64,000 nucleotides of DNA from Chitinophagales bacterium (GTDB lineage Bacteria; Bacteroidota; Bacteroidia; Chitinophagales; Chitinophagaceae). Position 1 is the first letter of the stretch, and the number at the start of each line of letters is the position of its first letter. The DNA lies in the NCBI GenBank assembly GCA_025353485.1, contig JANXQO010000143.1, forward strand, positions 1 to 64,000. Direction: 5' to 3'. Shown piece after piece: positions 34,085-42,732 of the stretch. The notes beneath the pieces were generated by a model. That model worked only from the letters and a program-made list of their open reading frames with translations, was not told the origin of the DNA and made no database searches. The position numbers and the translations under genes were made by a program.

Positions 34085-36727
34085 TTAATTGTTAGACTCC
34101 GCTAATTTATAATCGTTTTTTTCTTTGGTAAACGATTCATTATTTATTAACCGCACAATTGTTTTATCCGGATCTAATAAAATAATTCGCCCTACATCTA
34201 CGAGTTCTTCTGAAATTAAAGTTTCATTCAATGCATTCCATTTTTTGCTAACCTGCAGCAGGCTTAATTTAAAATGATTTATTGCAATAGAAGTATCTAA
34301 TATATATTCAATGAAAAACAATAATGAGAACACCGCGAGTGTTGCTGAAACAACAAATGCTTTATCTAATGCAGCAAACACAGCAAGAATAGAAAAGAAT
34401 CCGAATGCACAAATGAAAGTTTTTGATTGTTTTGTCCAGGTTTTCATTCGTAACAACTGCTTACCTGCACCATGTTCCTCTATAGTAAAAATAGCACGAC
34501 TGACAGAAGTAATGCCATTCCTGGTTTGCATATCCCATTTATCAAAATCCCCTCCCCGTTTCACACGGCTTTTTAATTGAATTAATATTTGTTCAATATC
34601 CATCAGCCATTCTTCCGGGGCTCTCCATTTCTCCGACCAAATAGTAGCAGTATTATTGCGAAGCGATATACTCAATTTCCACTTTTTATCTGATGGTCTT
34701 TTTCTCCATGGAGCTAAGCCGTGTTTTATTCTTCCGTACAACCGAGCCATTGGCTGTACAATGTGCAAGGCAGTTATTAACGAAATATATTTAAACTTAT
34801 GTCTTTTGTCGGATGGTAAAGAAGTATTTTGATAAGCGCTTATAATTGCCTGGATAAAAATGAGGAGAAGAGCAAACACAAAAACCGGTAATGCCCATAA
34901 TAGAGGGGCCCAAAAAATACCAAGCGCAGATAAAAATCCGAGTAAGCCTACAAGCAAATACCACTCGGGCATTAATGGTATAGAGGTTATAAATCCTTCT
35001 GCAGGCTGATAAACGGATTGAAAAAGTGCTGTGCCCCAAGTGCCATGAAAGATCCTTTCTTTTTTTACTTTGATGGGCAATGTAATTCCATTACCATAGA
35101 TGCGGCCGGCCCATGTCAGGTGGCCAAACCCGTTATATTTTTCAGGCCATTTTGCTTCCAATAAAGCTTCTGCTTTTCCATAACCTTTCTGTTGATTCCA
35201 ATATGCCTTAAACGAATTCCGCCGATGATGCCAAACCAATGCAGATGGGTGAAATCCAATTGTTCTTCCTGATTCCTGTATGCGCCAGCAAACATCTACA
35301 TCATCACCTGCAGTGCGATACACAGGATCAAATCCGCCAATCTTCATCAAAGCTTCTTTTTTAAATGACATATTACAACCAGGAACATGCTCTGCAACTT
35401 CATCTGAAACAAGTACATGAACCGGGCCCCCTGGAGCATTGGCAACACAAGTTGCTATAAAGCCATCATCAAAAGGTGCAATGTTAGGACCACCAATACA
35501 TCCGTGATCAGAAACAGAATATGCATACGCCAGGTAGCGTAACCACTGGGGGTCAGGATATGCATCATCATCAATGTATGCAAGAATTTCACCTTTAGCA
35601 TTATACATTCCCGTATTTCTTGCACTGCTAAGGCCGCGGTTTGCTGTAGTGATAAGTTTCACCGGATACTCCTGTACAATTTCAGGTAAACTATCTTTTG
35701 ACCCATCATTAACTACTATTACTTCATAATTGGGGTAATCAATTTTTTGTATTCCTTCCAATGTATCTCTTATTGTTGCACCGCCATTATAACTACAAAT
35801 AATAACACTGATAAGAGGTAATTTATAAGCAGGCGCAAAAGGGATATTGTTCATTGCAACTGATACACTAAACAATGCAGGCTTAGATTCCCGTTGCCTG
35901 TTTACCAATCCAAAATCCCAATCTTCAATTTCAAAACCCCCTCTCCACCATTCATCTGTCCATGCAAAAACAAACATGCCTGCACAGCCTTTGGCAAAAA
36001 TAGTTTCAATTTGCCATGTAAGTATTTCAGCCTGCTTTTCATTTCCATTACGCTTGCTGTCCAGCCCTATTTCTGCGAGTACCAAAGGCCGGTCTCCACA
36101 AAGGTTGTGTAACCTTGCAATATAACTACCTAATTTCTCCGGTGTTTCCAGGTAAACATTAAAACAATCAAAATCCAGGAAGCTTAGATCAAGATATTCG
36201 GTTGTAGGATAATTTACATACGTAACAAGAGAATCAGGATCTACACTTTTAACTTCTTTATAAAGTGTTTTCAGAAATTTTTCTATTTTATTTTTTCCAT
36301 ACCAGCGTACAATAGAAGGAGGAATTTCATTACCAATTGTATAACATAATATAGCCGCATGTTTATTGCAACTAATCACACCTTTTTTTACCCGGCGGAT
36401 AATATCAGATTTAATAGAATGCTTATCCAAAAAAGTGATATGCTGCTCCCACGGAAGCCCCACCATCACTTTTAAATTTAAGGAGTCAGCAATATCCAGT
36501 AAATGAAGAGGGGGAACTGTATAGGTTCTGATGCAATTAATGCCATGCATCGTCATCATTGTAAAATCTTTCTTTATCTTTGAAACATCAGGGAACTGGC
36601 AACCATCTTTATCAGGGGCAAATGTGCCATAGGTAACTCCTTTAATATAGAATTTTTCTTCTCCGTAATATAAAAATTTTCCTTTTACATGCATTCCTGC
36701 TGGATGATGATCCCATGTAGTACTCAT
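34085..36727 (-). CDS. glycoside hydrolase-GT2 glycosyltransferase fusion
   Basis: Unusual two-enzyme protein of 880 aa. Residues about 10-290 form a TIM-barrel glycosidase-like domain (GH2/GH5-like, clan A), with likely acid/base Glu134 in IGNEIP and nucleophile Glu219 in LAEIG. Residues about 304-540 are a GT2 family transferase (SVIICSYNGGATIRDTL; DDD at 386-388 in AYIDDDAYPDP; AGDDVDVCWR). Two membrane segments follow (about 605-650), then a soluble part, another membrane pair (about 765-810) and a C-terminal tail. The GH half has no signal peptide, so it sits on the same side as the GT2 half, probably the cytoplasm. It is the first gene of the cluster. It may make and trim, or transglycosylate, one nascent chain; this is inference. 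Confidence 0.85.
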   Translation of the reverse strand: MSTTWDHHPAGMHVKGKFLYYGEEKFYIKGVTYGTFAPDKDGCQFPDVSKIKKDFTMMTMHGINCIRTYTVPPLHLLDIADSLNLKVMVGLPWEQHITFLDKHSIKSDIIRRVKKGVISCNKHAAILCYTIGNEIPPSIVRWYGKNKIEKFLKTLYKEVKSVDPDSLVTYVNYPTTEYLDLSFLDFDCFNVYLETPEKLGSYIARLHNLCGDRPLVLAEIGLDSKRNGNEKQAEILTWQIETIFAKGCAGMFVFAWTDEWWRGGFEIEDWDFGLVNRQRESKPALFSVSVAMNNIPFAPAYKLPLISVIICSYNGGATIRDTLEGIQKIDYPNYEVIVVNDGSKDSLPEIVQEYPVKLITTANRGLSSARNTGMYNAKGEILAYIDDDAYPDPQWLRYLAYAYSVSDHGCIGGPNIAPFDDGFIATCVANAPGGPVHVLVSDEVAEHVPGCNMSFKKEALMKIGGFDPVYRTAGDDVDVCWRIQESGRTIGFHPSALVWHHRRNSFKAYWNQQKGYGKAEALLEAKWPEKYNGFGHLTWAGRIYGNGITLPIKVKKERIFHGTWGTALFQSVYQPAEGFITSIPLMPEWYLLVGLLGFLSALGIFWAPLLWALPVFVFALLLIFIQAIISAYQNTSLPSDKRHKFKYISLITALHIVQPMARLYGRIKHGLAPWRKRPSDKKWKLSISLRNNTATIWSEKWRAPEEWLMDIEQILIQLKSRVKRGGDFDKWDMQTRNGITSVSRAIFTIEEHGAGKQLLRMKTWTKQSKTFICAFGFFSILAVFAALDKAFVVSATLAVFSLLFFIEYILDTSIAINHFKLSLLQVSKKWNALNETLISEELVDVGRIILLDPDKTIVRLINNESFTKEKNDYKLAESNN

Positions 36728-36766
36728 AAAAATTATTTTTTGCAGTTAGTAAATTTCATAACCACC

Positions 36767-36774
36767 CAAATTTA
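36767..36774 (-). promoter_or_regulatory. TAnnTTTG -7 element for the glycan cluster
   Basis: On the minus strand TAaaTTTG reads at 36774-36767, about 40 bp before the ATG at 36727. No -33 TTG is seen at the ideal spacing. Candidate promoter for the eight-gene cluster. Confidence 0.4.
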
Positions 36775-36901
36775 TTCAGGTGAAAATTTAAATTCTAAAA
36801 AAAACAATCATTGGGGAGGTTTAAACAGGATAATTGCTTAATAGAAAGTGAATATATATAAAAAAAATCATTAAAATTATTTTTTTGAATCAAGTCTAAC
36901 T

Positions 36902-37126
36902 TTAAAGTGAATTCATTGATATTGATAAATGACGCACTTTAAACTTTGGTAACTTATGTCTTTTATATTTTAATGAAATAGAATATAGCGAATGCTTACT
37001 TCGACGTTTGATTACCGATTGGGATACCTTTAATATTTCAATATTAATATCGGATTTTAGCCAATTAGCGATATTTTTCTCTAACTCAATAAAACTTTCA
37101 CTGGAAAATATCTGTACAGAATGCAT
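36902..37126 (-). CDS. small hypothetical protein, Cse60-like pattern
   Basis: Protein of 74 aa, basic in its second half. The start (VQIFSSESFIELEKNIANWLKSDINIEILKVSQSV) resembles the small conserved family annotated as Cse60/DUF2758 in which a beta strand, a helix and a strand 'I.V...' alternate. The resemblance is by eye. It stands alone upstream of ppc and divergent from it. Confidence 0.5.
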   Translation of the reverse strand: MHSVQIFSSESFIELEKNIANWLKSDINIEILKVSQSVIKRRSKHSLYSISLKYKRHKLPKFKVRHLSISMNSL

Positions 37127-37222
37127 ATTAGTTTTTGGTAAACAGAATAATACTTGGGCAGAGAAAGTATAACAGTAAGTATTGGAATTTGTAAAAATCC
37201 AGTAATCTACCTTATCATCCTA

Positions 37223-37237
37223 TACTCAATTTGAGTA
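37223..37237. promoter_or_regulatory. palindrome upstream of ppc
   Basis: TACTCAA T TTGAGTA is a perfect 15-bp palindrome with a single central base, about 95 bp before the ppc start. It is a candidate operator, without a known regulator. Confidence 0.4.
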
Positions 37238-37331
37238 AAATTAATAATATACTAAAATCTAAACGAAGTTTTTAGAGTATTTTCATTGCAGGATTGATTG
37301 CTGATTTTTTATTTCTATAAATTTTTTCTCC

Positions 37332-39911
37332 ATGGATAACCAGGCTTTACGGGGACTGCAGCATTTTAAAAACTATGTTGGTATAAAATTTCAACTCTAT
37401 AATAGTTTATTCACTTCACTGCCTTTTCACCGCATTGAAAAAACAGGAATTCTTTTATCCCTGTTTTTAAATAATTGCGAAGAAGGATATAAAAAGAAGT
37501 TTAGCCCTACAGAAATAGTTGAAGACTTTTTTATAAAGCATACAACCTATACCAATCAGCCAGAAAAACTTGACATACTTTTTCGTTTTATCCAGTTTGT
37601 AGAAAGGCAGGTGGTTTTATTTGATGCATTGGAAGATGCCGCATTTACCCAGGTGCATGATATGAGTGGCGCAGGTACACTAAAGCAGCTGGAGATGGAA
37701 GTGCTTCAAAATAAAAAAGAGGATGCGTTATCAAAAAAGCTGGAAGATTTTTGTATCAGGATGGTTCTCACTGCACACCCTACACAATTTTATCCGGGGT
37801 CGGTATTAGGCATTATCAACGATCTTTCAAAATCGCTTTCAGAGAATAATACAGCGCAGATAAATATGTATCTGCAGCAATTAGGTAAAACACCTTTTTT
37901 TAAAAAAGAAAAGCCATCGCCTTATGATGAAGCGGTAAGTTTGATCTGGTATCTTGAAAATGTTTTTTATGCTGCGGCCGGAAGAATAATTTCATTTATA
38001 AAAAACCAGTTTCCCGATGCTATTCACCAAAATAATGCTGTAGTTAATATGGGTTTTTGGCCAGGCGGAGATAAGGATGGGAACCCTTTTGTAACGGCAG
38101 ATATTACACTAAAAGTTACAGATGCATTAAGAGGAGGAATTATTAAATGCTATTACCTGGACATCCGGAGATTAAAGCGCAGACTAACTTTTGAAGGGGT
38201 GGATATTTTATTGACAGAACTGGAAAAGCAATTGTATGATAATATTTTTATCCCGGGTAATCGTACCTCATTAACAAAAAATGATATTCTTTCTTCATTA
38301 AATAAGATAAAAGAAATTCTTATTTATCAGCATAACGGATTATTTCTTCACCTGGTAAATAATCTAATAAATAAAGTGCAGGTTTTCGGGTTGCATTTTG
38401 CTTCGCTTGATATCCGGCAGGAAAGCTCTGTGCATAATACTGTGTTAGAAGAAATTTCATTACAGGATAAAATTCTTCCCGCTGATTATTCAATATTGAG
38501 TGTCGAAAAAAAAATAGAATTTCTTACCAATAATGAAAACGCACTTATCGGTCATGCTTACAAAAATGAAATTGTAAATGATACTATCAATACTATAAAG
38601 GCAGTTAAATTAATTCAGACATACAATGGAGAATCAGGATGCAACAGGTATATTATCAGCCAGTGTAATTGTGCTTTAAATGTAATTGAAGTGTATGGCT
38701 TGTTTATTTTATGCGGATGGCAAAAAAAGGAAATGAATATTGATATTGTTCCCTTATTTGAAACAATAGATGATCTTCAAAATGCAGAAAATATAATTAA
38801 AGCTTTGTATGAGAATACAGAATACAAGCAACATTTAAAAAGAAGAAATAACAGGCAAACAATTATGCTTGGCTTTTCTGACGGCACAAAAGATGGCGGT
38901 TATTTAATGGCTAACTGGAGCATTTATAAAGCGAAGGAAAAACTCACTGCCATTTCAAAAGAATATAATATTGATGTTATCTTTTTTGATGGCCGTGGCG
39001 GGCCACCGGCACGCGGTGGGGGAAAAACACACAAGTTCTATGCATCAATGGGCAAAAATATTTCCAACAAAGAAATACAATTAACCGTACAGGGACAAAC
39101 CGTAAGTTCCAACTTCGGAACCATTGATTCTGCACAATATAATATTGAGCAACTGATACATGCAGGTATCAGCAACGGGCTTTTCTCTATCCGCACCATT
39201 ACCTTGTCAGAAGAAGAAGAAGCTTTGCTGCAGGATCTATCAGGCGAAAGTTTTAAGGCATACACCAGTTTTAAAAATCATCCTGATTTTGTGGATTACC
39301 TCATACACATCAGCCCCTTAAATTTTTACAGCGAAACAAATATCGGCAGCCGGCCTGCAAAACGTAAAGGTTCAAATAAATTAGATCTAAAAGATCTGCG
39401 TGCAATCCCTTTTGTAGGAGCATGGAGCCAGCTTAAACAAAATGTAACGGGCTTTTATGGCGTTGGCACTGCCTTACAAAAATTAGAAAAAGAAGGGAAG
39501 TTTAGTAAAGTAAAATCTCTATATCAAAATTCATTATTTTTTAAAACCCTTATGGATAATTGTGAAATGGCGATGAAGAAATGTTTTTTTCCATTAACTG
39601 AATATTTATCTAAGGATGATAAATACGGCGAGATATGGAATATGATTTACCAGGAATATACTATCACAGAAAAATATCTTTTTTTATTGAGTGGTAAAAA
39701 TGAATTAATGGCTGACTACCCTGTTGAACAATTATCTATAGGCATGAGAGAAAAAATTGTTTTGCCTCTGTTAACCATACAGCAGTTTGCTATCACACAA
39801 ATACGTAAAATAGAAAATGAAATGGTAAATGATCCTTTAAAAAACACTTATCAAAAATTAGTTATCCGATGTTCATTTGGTATAATAAATGCCGGAAGGA
39901 ATTCTGCATAA
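37332..39911 (+). CDS. ppc: phosphoenolpyruvate carboxylase
   Basis: Anaplerotic enzyme converting PEP plus bicarbonate to oxaloacetate in the cytoplasm; 859 aa, the normal family length. The conserved sites are present: His149 in VLTAHPTQ, GGDKDGNPFVT, LGFSDGTKDGGYLMANW, the mobile loop FFDGRGGPPARGGG and the C-terminal SRPAKRKG...LRAIPFVGAWSQLK. The position next to amt and the glutamate synthase genes suits supply of carbon skeletons for nitrogen assimilation. It is transcribed from its own promoter on the plus strand and converges, 35 bp away, on the porin gene. Confidence 0.97.
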   Translation: MDNQALRGLQHFKNYVGIKFQLYNSLFTSLPFHRIEKTGILLSLFLNNCEEGYKKKFSPTEIVEDFFIKHTTYTNQPEKLDILFRFIQFVERQVVLFDALEDAAFTQVHDMSGAGTLKQLEMEVLQNKKEDALSKKLEDFCIRMVLTAHPTQFYPGSVLGIINDLSKSLSENNTAQINMYLQQLGKTPFFKKEKPSPYDEAVSLIWYLENVFYAAAGRIISFIKNQFPDAIHQNNAVVNMGFWPGGDKDGNPFVTADITLKVTDALRGGIIKCYYLDIRRLKRRLTFEGVDILLTELEKQLYDNIFIPGNRTSLTKNDILSSLNKIKEILIYQHNGLFLHLVNNLINKVQVFGLHFASLDIRQESSVHNTVLEEISLQDKILPADYSILSVEKKIEFLTNNENALIGHAYKNEIVNDTINTIKAVKLIQTYNGESGCNRYIISQCNCALNVIEVYGLFILCGWQKKEMNIDIVPLFETIDDLQNAENIIKALYENTEYKQHLKRRNNRQTIMLGFSDGTKDGGYLMANWSIYKAKEKLTAISKEYNIDVIFFDGRGGPPARGGGKTHKFYASMGKNISNKEIQLTVQGQTVSSNFGTIDSAQYNIEQLIHAGISNGLFSIRTITLSEEEEALLQDLSGESFKAYTSFKNHPDFVDYLIHISPLNFYSETNIGSRPAKRKGSNKLDLKDLRAIPFVGAWSQLKQNVTGFYGVGTALQKLEKEGKFSKVKSLYQNSLFFKTLMDNCEMAMKKCFFPLTEYLSKDDKYGEIWNMIYQEYTITEKYLFLLSGKNELMADYPVEQLSIGMREKIVLPLLTIQQFAITQIRKIENEMVNDPLKNTYQKLVIRCSFGIINAGRNSA

Positions 39912-39946
39912 TAGATGGTATTTTATTGATTAAAGAATATGTTTAT

Positions 39947-41056
39947 TTAGAAATGATATACAGCCGCGATTAAGAAATTACCATTGCTTTTTGTAGGTGC
40001 TCCACTTGATTTTGCAAAAATTTCTTTGCTGGCATTTTCAAATCTTACTTCAGGAATAATTACAAGGTTATCAATTTTGAAATTTGCAGAAAGCGTAGTT
40101 TCAAAAATACTCCCCCCACTGGGCACTCCTGCAAATACATTTTGATGTTTTTCATCATTAAAATATTCTGTACGAAGGGTAAGCCCAAATAAGCTGGTAG
40201 GATCGTAATTAAAATAAAGCCCACTACACCACCAGTTTTGAGAGTCTTCATATTTTCCTGACTTTTGATATTTATTAAAGCAAAGGCTTCCAATATAAAG
40301 TACATTGAATTTGTCGCTAAATTTTTGTGTGAGGATGGCTTCCAGTTGAGATACTTTAGCAGTATCACTCGGCCGCTTACCTGAAAAATAGTTTACATAA
40401 GCCTTGAATTTATCATTAGGAGAAAAAGAGTATTGAGCCAGCAGATATTTTTTCCCATTGTTCAATGATTTATAATCATTGGGGTTAGCTACTCCCAACA
40501 TAAATCCGTGTTTTCCAAATGTACCTTCAGCTTTCAACCCCGTATGAAAAAAAGGCCCGAATGTAAACATGTATGACATACTATAGTTACGGTTAGCATC
40601 CGGCTCAAATATTTCATTATCAAAATGAGTAGCCCAATCACCCGCAGTAAATTTTATATCTTTCCATGGAGTATAAGACACATACAATTGTCTGATGGCA
40701 GCACGGGTGCCAGCATCATTGTATGAAAATTCCTCAGCCCGTTTGCCAAACGCAAGCTCAGCTACCATGTCAATTTTATTAACGGTATGCTCAACCTTTA
40801 ATCGGGCAGCGCCCAGCTCAAAGGAATTATGTGAATTGGTGAAACTTGTTTTATTATTTGCCGCCTGTTTATTAAAATCATATTTATAATAAATATCCAC
40901 AGATCCGGAAATAACTGTTTTGGGTTTGGATTCTTCGGTAGCAATAGTAGCCGATGCAGTTAAATCGCTTTTTATCTGCGCAATAGAATTGGTTTGTGCA
41001 AAACCAAAATAAAATGTACCCAATACGACACATGTAGTCAAAATTTTCCTTAACAT
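39947..41056 (-). CDS. outer-membrane porin-like beta-barrel protein
   Basis: Predicted outer-membrane protein of 369 aa with a signal peptide (cleavage after GFAQ, about residue 20). The mature part is a run of amphipathic beta strands (GSVDIYYKYDFNK, ARLKVEHTVNKIDMVAELAFG, YVSYTPWKDIKFTAGDWAT) ending in LIAAVYHF with a terminal aromatic residue. It resembles the beta-barrel porin-2 family. It lies 49 bp after amt on the same strand and is probably co-transcribed, so it may admit ammonium or small nitrogen compounds across the outer membrane. Confidence 0.8.
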   Translation of the reverse strand: MLRKILTTCVVLGTFYFGFAQTNSIAQIKSDLTASATIATEESKPKTVISGSVDIYYKYDFNKQAANNKTSFTNSHNSFELGAARLKVEHTVNKIDMVAELAFGKRAEEFSYNDAGTRAAIRQLYVSYTPWKDIKFTAGDWATHFDNEIFEPDANRNYSMSYMFTFGPFFHTGLKAEGTFGKHGFMLGVANPNDYKSLNNGKKYLLAQYSFSPNDKFKAYVNYFSGKRPSDTAKVSQLEAILTQKFSDKFNVLYIGSLCFNKYQKSGKYEDSQNWWCSGLYFNYDPTSLFGLTLRTEYFNDEKHQNVFAGVPSGGSIFETTLSANFKIDNLVIIPEVRFENASKEIFAKSSGAPTKSNGNFLIAAVYHF

Positions 41057-41105
41057 TGTTTTAGATTTAAAGGTTCAAAATGAGGGTATAGCTGATTAAC
41101 TTTTC

Positions 41106-42509
41106 TCAGAAGTTAATTGTTTCGGCTATACCCTTTTCTTCTTCAGTTAAAGCACCATTATGTTTTACCAATAAAGTGCCCTGCAAATATTTTTCATTAT
41201 GTTGTGAAGCATCCAATCCCATTTCTTCATCAGCTTTACTTACTCTCATTGGCAGGATAAAATTGATAAGTTTAAAAATGCCATAAGACATTGTAAAGCT
41301 GTATGTAACTACAATTGCCAATGCTTTCAGTTGTGTTATAAGAAATGCAGGATTTCCATAAAACAATCCATCATTGCCACCACTGTTTACATTCTTGCTT
41401 GCAAAAATTCCTGTCATTATCATACCAACTATACCACCAATACCATGACAAGGGAAAACATCCAATGTGTCATCTAATCTTGATTTAGATCTGTAATGAA
41501 CAGCAACATTTGATATAAGGGCAGCAACGGCACCAATAAAAATACTTTGAGGTATTGCAACAAAACCTGCAGCTGGTGTTATGGCAACAAGTCCAACAAC
41601 TGCACCAATACAAAATCCAAGTACGGAAGGTTTTTTCCCTTTCAATACATCAAAGAACATCCATGCTAATCCTGCCGCTGCGGCAGCAGTATTAGTAGTT
41701 GCAAATGCAGACACGGATAATGCATTAGCACCTCCTGCAGATCCTGCATTAAAGCCAAACCATCCAAACCACAGTAAACCTGTTCCGATAAGAACATAAG
41801 GAATATTGGCTGGAGGAATTTCTCTATTTTCCAAGTGCACCTTTCTGCGTTTTAAAACTATTGCACCTGCTAATGCTGCGCAACCTGCAGAAATATGTAC
41901 CACGGTTCCTCCGGCAAAATCGAGTACGCCCATTTTAAATAAAAATCCTTCGGGATGCCATGTCCAATGTGCAATAGGCGCATATACCAGCAGGCTGAAT
42001 AAAACAATAAATAATATATAAGAAGCGAAACGTATTCTTTCTGCTACTGCACCTACTACCAGGCTAGGCGTTATGATCGCAAACATTAACTGGAAGAGTG
42101 CAAATAATGTTAGCGGAATTGTTGGCGCAAGACTCCATGGAGTACCCGAAGCAACACCCTTGAAGAAAAGATGTGTCATGGGATTACCGATAAAGCCACC
42201 TATCGAATCACCAAAACATAAGCTGTATCCCACTGTAACCCATACAATGCTTACAATACCCGTGGCAACAAAACTTTTAATCATTGTAGAAAGAACATTT
42301 TTCCTGTGAACCATTCCTCCATAAAAAAATGCCAGGCCAGGAGTCATTAAAAAAACCAGAGCTGTGGCTACAATTATCCATGCAATGTCTGCAGCGTTGT
42401 ATTTTCCTCCATCAATATAATTCTGGATGGAAGGAACGAATAATGCAGCGACAGCAATAACCATTAAAACAATGAATGGTGCAGCGTCTTTTAAGTTTAT
42501 CTTTCTCAT
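41106..42509 (-). CDS. amt: ammonium transporter
   Basis: Amt/Rh family ammonium channel of 467 aa with 11 to 12 membrane spans, the normal length. The N-terminal part TPGLAFFYGGMVHRKNVLSTM is diagnostic. Pore His residues are seen in YAPIAHWTW and FPCHGIGGIVG. An additional hydrophobic segment at residues about 10-27 precedes the core. It is followed by the porin-like gene and preceded by gltD, giving an ammonium uptake and assimilation locus. No GlnK/PII gene is adjacent, although Amt is usually paired with one. Confidence 0.96.
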   Translation of the reverse strand: MRKINLKDAAPFIVLMVIAVAALFVPSIQNYIDGGKYNAADIAWIIVATALVFLMTPGLAFFYGGMVHRKNVLSTMIKSFVATGIVSIVWVTVGYSLCFGDSIGGFIGNPMTHLFFKGVASGTPWSLAPTIPLTLFALFQLMFAIITPSLVVGAVAERIRFASYILFIVLFSLLVYAPIAHWTWHPEGFLFKMGVLDFAGGTVVHISAGCAALAGAIVLKRRKVHLENREIPPANIPYVLIGTGLLWFGWFGFNAGSAGGANALSVSAFATTNTAAAAAGLAWMFFDVLKGKKPSVLGFCIGAVVGLVAITPAAGFVAIPQSIFIGAVAALISNVAVHYRSKSRLDDTLDVFPCHGIGGIVGMIMTGIFASKNVNSGGNDGLFYGNPAFLITQLKALAIVVTYSFTMSYGIFKLINFILPMRVSKADEEMGLDASQHNEKYLQGTLLVKHNGALTEEEKGIAETINF

Positions 42510-42527
42510 ATTTTTAATTTATTTTTT

Positions 42528-42561
42528 CAAATTTATACGAAAAAAAGAGAATTGTAACCAA
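42528..42561 (-). promoter_or_regulatory. promoter of amt
   Basis: On the minus strand a -33 TTG (plus-strand CAA at 42559-42561) is followed after 23 bp by TAaaTTTG (plus-strand CAAATTTA at 42528-42535), about 19 bp before the amt ATG. The spacing is at the upper end for the Bacteroidota consensus. Confidence 0.5.
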
Positions 42562-42643
42562 TATACATATATATTATAAATTATAATGTGTTATAATAAA
42601 TAGTATATCACTGATTTTCAATTAAGTATATAAATATATAAGT

Positions 42644-42666
42644 TTTCCACATTCAATTTGTGGAAA
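42644..42666. promoter_or_regulatory. TTTCCACA/TGTGGAAA hairpin
   Basis: An 8-bp perfect dyad (42644-42651 and 42659-42666) with a 7-nt centre in the very AT-rich spacer between gltD and amt. It could end gltD transcripts or be an operator for amt. No long T run follows. Confidence 0.4.
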
Positions 42667-42732
42667 TATATTTAATATAATTATTTAGTATAATATATAC
42701 ACTAACATCTAAACAATAAAAAAATGAGAATC

